The position numbers and the translations under genes were made by a program. A stretch of DNA of 64,000 nt from contig NZ_CP023694.1 of NCBI RefSeq assembly GCF_008705135.1, positions 1,302,001 through 1,366,000 of the forward strand, read 5' to 3'. This DNA comes from Streptomyces coeruleorubidus. Lineage in GTDB: Bacteria; Actinomycetota; Actinomycetes; Streptomycetales; Streptomycetaceae. How positions within the stretch are numbered: position 1 is the first letter of the stretch; every line of letters starts with the position of its first letter. Below are positions 61,929 to 64,000 of the stretch, one piece after another. The notes below the pieces were generated by a model that was given only the letters and a program-made list of their open reading frames with translations, made no database searches and was not told where the DNA came from.

Positions 61929-62012
61929 ATGTTGCGTTCAGCCCTGCTCACCACGCGCGGTCACATCGACCTGCTGCGGGTGGCCTCCGCCGCGTGTCGC
62001 CGCGGCTGCTGA
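61929..62012 (+). CDS. Cysteine-containing leader peptide ahead of ssu operon
   Basis: A 27-residue open frame, MLRSALLTTRGHIDLLRVAS then AACRRGC, ending in TGA at 62012. It is too short for most gene finders. Small Streptomyces peptides of this form, ending in Ala-Ala-Cys-Arg-Arg-Xaa-Cys, are known in front of sulfur-metabolism genes and are annotated as putative leader peptides. The Cys codons near the end suggest control by cysteine supply through translation of the leader. It lies about 130 bp before the sulfonate permease gene and its ATG falls at the predicted transcription start. Confidence 0.7.
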   Translation: MLRSALLTTRGHIDLLRVASAACRRGC

Positions 62013-62143
62013 CGCCCTTCCCCTCCTCACCTCCGGGTTCCCTCGCCCTGGTTCCGCCTGCCCGCTGAGCGCCCCTGCTCCCGTCGGTGCGGCGGCGGCG
62101 AGGCGTGCCTCTTCCAGCCCACGCTCTCCCCCGTGGAGTCCTC

Positions 62144-63013
62144 ATGAGCATCAGTCATGCCCCACCCATGTCATCAGAACCCGATATTTCGCCTATATCG
62201 GCTCCCGACCTCGACCTCCAGCCCCTCGTCCCCGCCTCCTCCCGCCGCACCCGCGTCCCGCGCTGGCTCCGCCGTACCACCGGCCCCGTCCTGCTGCTGG
62301 CCTTGTGGCAACTCCTCAGCAGCACGGGTGCGTTGCAGCCGGACGTGCTCGCCTCGCCCGGCCGTATCGCCCAGGTCGCCGGGGACATGGTGGCCGACGG
62401 CTCGCTGCCCGCGGCCATGGGCACCTCACTCCAGCGGGTCGCGGCCGGGCTGCTGCTCGGTCTGGTCGTCGGCACCGGACTCGCCCTGCTCTCGGGCCTG
62501 TTCCGGATCGGCGAGGACCTGGTGGACGCGCCCGTGCAGATGCTGCGGACGGTGCCGTTCGTGGGTCTCATCCCGCTGTTCATCATCTGGTTCGGCATCG
62601 GCGAGGCACCCAAGGTCGCCATCATCACGCTCGGCGTGACCTTCCCGCTCTACCTCAACGTCTACGCCGGGATCCGGGGCGTGGACGCCCAGTTGATCGA
62701 GGCCGGGGAGTCCCTCGGGCTGTCGCGGTGGGGGCTCGTGCGGCACGTCGTCCTCCCCGGTGCGCTGCCGAACGCCATGACCGGTCTGCGCTACTCGCTC
62801 GGCATCGCCTGGCTCGCGCTGGTCTTCGCCGAGCAGGTCAACGCCGACTCCGGCATCGGGTTCCTCATGGTGCAGGCGCGGGACTTCCTGCGGACCGACG
62901 TGATCGTGGTCTGCCTGGTCGTCTACGCCTTCCTCGGCCTGCTCGCCGATTTCATCGTCCGCTCCCTCGAAAGGCTGCTGCTGCAATGGCGACCCACGTT
63001 CACCGGCCGGTGA
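62144..63013 (+). CDS. ssuC: Aliphatic sulfonate ABC transporter permease (SsuC-like)
   Basis: A 289-residue inner-membrane protein with about six helices after a 45-residue cytoplasmic leader. The EAA loop (GVDAQLIEAGESLGLSRWGL, about 187-206) contacts the ATPase. PFVGLIPLFIIWFGIGEAPKV is typical of SsuC/TauC-type permeases. It brings sulfonates (or related taurine/nitrate-class ligands) into the cell; the cysteine-type leader peptide ahead supports sulfur. ATG 62144 follows GTGGAG. It overlaps the ATPase gene by 28 bp. Confidence 0.88.
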   Translation: MSISHAPPMSSEPDISPISAPDLDLQPLVPASSRRTRVPRWLRRTTGPVLLLALWQLLSSTGALQPDVLASPGRIAQVAGDMVADGSLPAAMGTSLQRVAAGLLLGLVVGTGLALLSGLFRIGEDLVDAPVQMLRTVPFVGLIPLFIIWFGIGEAPKVAIITLGVTFPLYLNVYAGIRGVDAQLIEAGESLGLSRWGLVRHVVLPGALPNAMTGLRYSLGIAWLALVFAEQVNADSGIGFLMVQARDFLRTDVIVVCLVVYAFLGLLADFIVRSLERLLLQWRPTFTGR

Positions 63014-63726
63014 CCCCCCACGCCGTCCATGTCGAGGGGCTCACGCGGGCCTTCGACGGCCGCGCCGTCATCGACGACCTGCGACTGGACGTCCGGCCGG
63101 GCGAGTTCGTCGCCCTGCTCGGCCGCAGCGGCTGCGGCAAGTCGACGCTGCTGCGCATCCTCGCCGGGCTCGACCGCGACATCGAGGGCACCGTGCTGGT
63201 GCCGCGCCGCAAGGCCGTCGCCTTCCAGGCGCCCCGGCTGATGCCGTGGAAGAAGGTCTGGCGCAACGTCCTGCTCGGCCTGCCCGGCAAGCCCGAACGC
63301 GCCGTCGCCGAGCAGGCCCTCGACGAGGTCGGCCTCGGCCACCGTTCGGGCGCCTGGCCCAAGACCCTCTCCGGCGGCGAGGCACAACGCACCTCGCTCG
63401 CACGGGCGTTGGTGCGCGAGCCCGATCTGCTGCTGCTCGACGAACCGTTCGGCGCGCTCGACGCCCTCACCCGTATCAAGGCCCAGCGGCTCGTGGGCGA
63501 GTTGTGGCAGCGCCGGGGCTGCGCGGTGCTCCTCGTCACCCACGACGTGGAGGAGGCCGTGCTGCTCGCCGACCGCGTCCTGGTGATGGACGGCGGCGTC
63601 ATCGCCCACGAGCAGCGCATCGACCTGGACCGCCCACGTGACATCACCGACCCGCGCTTCGCCGCACTGCGCGCCGGGCTCCTCGAACGCCTCGGCGTCG
63701 AGGCGACGGCCGCCGAAGCGGCCTGA
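62986..63726 (+). CDS. ssuB: Aliphatic sulfonate ABC transporter ATPase (SsuB-like)
   Basis: A 246-residue ABC ATPase. Walker A is GRSGCGKST (about 46-54), the Q loop is FQAPRLMPWKKVWRNV, the signature is LSGGEAQRTSLARALV and Walker B is LLLLDEPFGALD. The MPWKKV.NV.LGL segment is characteristic of the SsuB/TauB group. It powers the permease encoded just before it, and the genes overlap by 28 bp. The binding-protein gene follows after 70 bp. Confidence 0.9.
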   Translation: MATHVHRPVTPHAVHVEGLTRAFDGRAVIDDLRLDVRPGEFVALLGRSGCGKSTLLRILAGLDRDIEGTVLVPRRKAVAFQAPRLMPWKKVWRNVLLGLPGKPERAVAEQALDEVGLGHRSGAWPKTLSGGEAQRTSLARALVREPDLLLLDEPFGALDALTRIKAQRLVGELWQRRGCAVLLVTHDVEEAVLLADRVLVMDGGVIAHEQRIDLDRPRDITDPRFAALRAGLLERLGVEATAAEAA

Positions 63727-63796
63727 CCTCCTCGCCCATCTTGTCTGCGGCCTTTTACGGCCCACCCCCATCACGACCGACACGAACGGAACCACC

Positions 63797-64000
63797 ATGC
63801 GACGACGTCTCGCCCCCGCCGCCCTGCTCCTCCCCCTCGCCCTGCTGCTCACCGCCTGCGGCGGGAACTCGGCCGCCAGCACGTCGGACGGCGGCACCGA
63901 CGGCCATGGACCGGTCACGATCGACGTCGGTGACCAGAAGGGCGGTTCGGAGGCCATCCTGCGGGCCGCCGGGGAACTGAAGAACCTCGACTACAAGATC
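63797..64000 (+). CDS. ssuA: Sulfonate ABC transporter substrate-binding lipoprotein (SsuA-like), 3'-truncated
   Basis: The first 68 residues of a lipoprotein whose gene runs off the window. The signal peptide MRRRLAPAALLLPLALLL leads to the lipobox LTAC (Cys about 21). The mature start (PVTIDVGDQKGGSEAILRAA) fits SsuA-type binding proteins, in which this segment begins the first lobe. It is third in the permease-ATPase-binding protein operon. The order and leader peptide support a sulfonate ligand. Confidence 0.85.
   Translation, partial: MRRRLAPAALLLPLALLLTACGGNSAASTSDGGTDGHGPVTIDVGDQKGGSEAILRAAGELKNLDYKI

Overview
The base composition is very GC-rich, and the gene content is that of a Streptomyces chromosome or a close relative. 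It has four cytochrome P450s, a bacterial class I terpene synthase, three SpoIIE/GAF phosphatases, many TetR/MarR/XRE/Lrp/LuxR regulators, GTG starts, in-frame TTA codons and a CebR-type operator. All names come from reading the sequence and its translations; no database search was run. The first gene is cut at its 5' end by the window and the last at its 3' end.

Layout. 1-8.2 kb: sugar-acid/alcohol metabolism (two zinc MDR dehydrogenases, an IlvD/Edd dehydratase), an XRE-cupin regulator beside a deleted EamA transporter, B3/B4 and PaiB-like proteins, and a TetR/P450 divergent pair. 8.2-10.7 kb: a PAS-GAF-SpoIIE phosphatase and an anti-sigma-type ATPase, followed by an 18-bp tandem repeat array. 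10.9-18.2 kb: transporters and housekeeping accessory genes (two MFS, DUF5701, alpha/beta hydrolase, APH-fold kinase, Lrp/LysE pair). 18.3-25.3 kb: a stress-flavoured block with a second PAS-GAF-SpoIIE-HATPase protein, a general-stress-type SDR, and an ATP-grasp ligase plus CocE hydrolase operon behind a SigB-like promoter. 25.3-31.1 kb: MarR, MFS efflux pump, CYP105-like P450, [3Fe-4S] ferredoxin, ferredoxin reductase and SDR, with three MarR-type operator repeats between the divergent genes.

31.2-37.2 kb: a type II thioesterase, DUF779, SRPBCC, a secreted chorismate mutase, an M20 peptidase remnant and a Tat-exported GH115 glucuronidase with a TTA codon. 37.4-43.0 kb: a small terpene locus (P450 with a TTA codon, overlapping terpene synthase) followed by a LAL-type regulator whose LuxR DNA-binding domain is split off by a one-base frameshift. 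43.1-46.5 kb: a large membrane-anchored NACHT ATPase. 46.7-48.8 kb: a secreted protein with two CE2-like esterase units, directly preceded by a perfect CebR box. 48.8-53.6 kb: MFS pump, LuxR remnant, a CYP157-like P450 without the ExxR motif, and an NDH-2-like flavoprotein. 53.8-58.1 kb: a ribose-type ABC transporter operon whose ATPase carries a long Pro/Ala repeat linker. 58.2-61.2 kb: a third, multi-domain SpoIIE phosphatase. 61.4-64 kb: YjbQ, then a cysteine-containing leader peptide and the start of an ssu-type sulfonate ABC operon.

The observations most worth a second look are the terpene synthase with an altered NSE metal motif inside a putatively bldA-dependent pair, the membrane NACHT protein, the frameshifted LAL regulator, the repeat-linker ABC ATPase, the CebR-controlled double esterase, and the ATP-grasp/CocE pair behind a SigB-like promoter.
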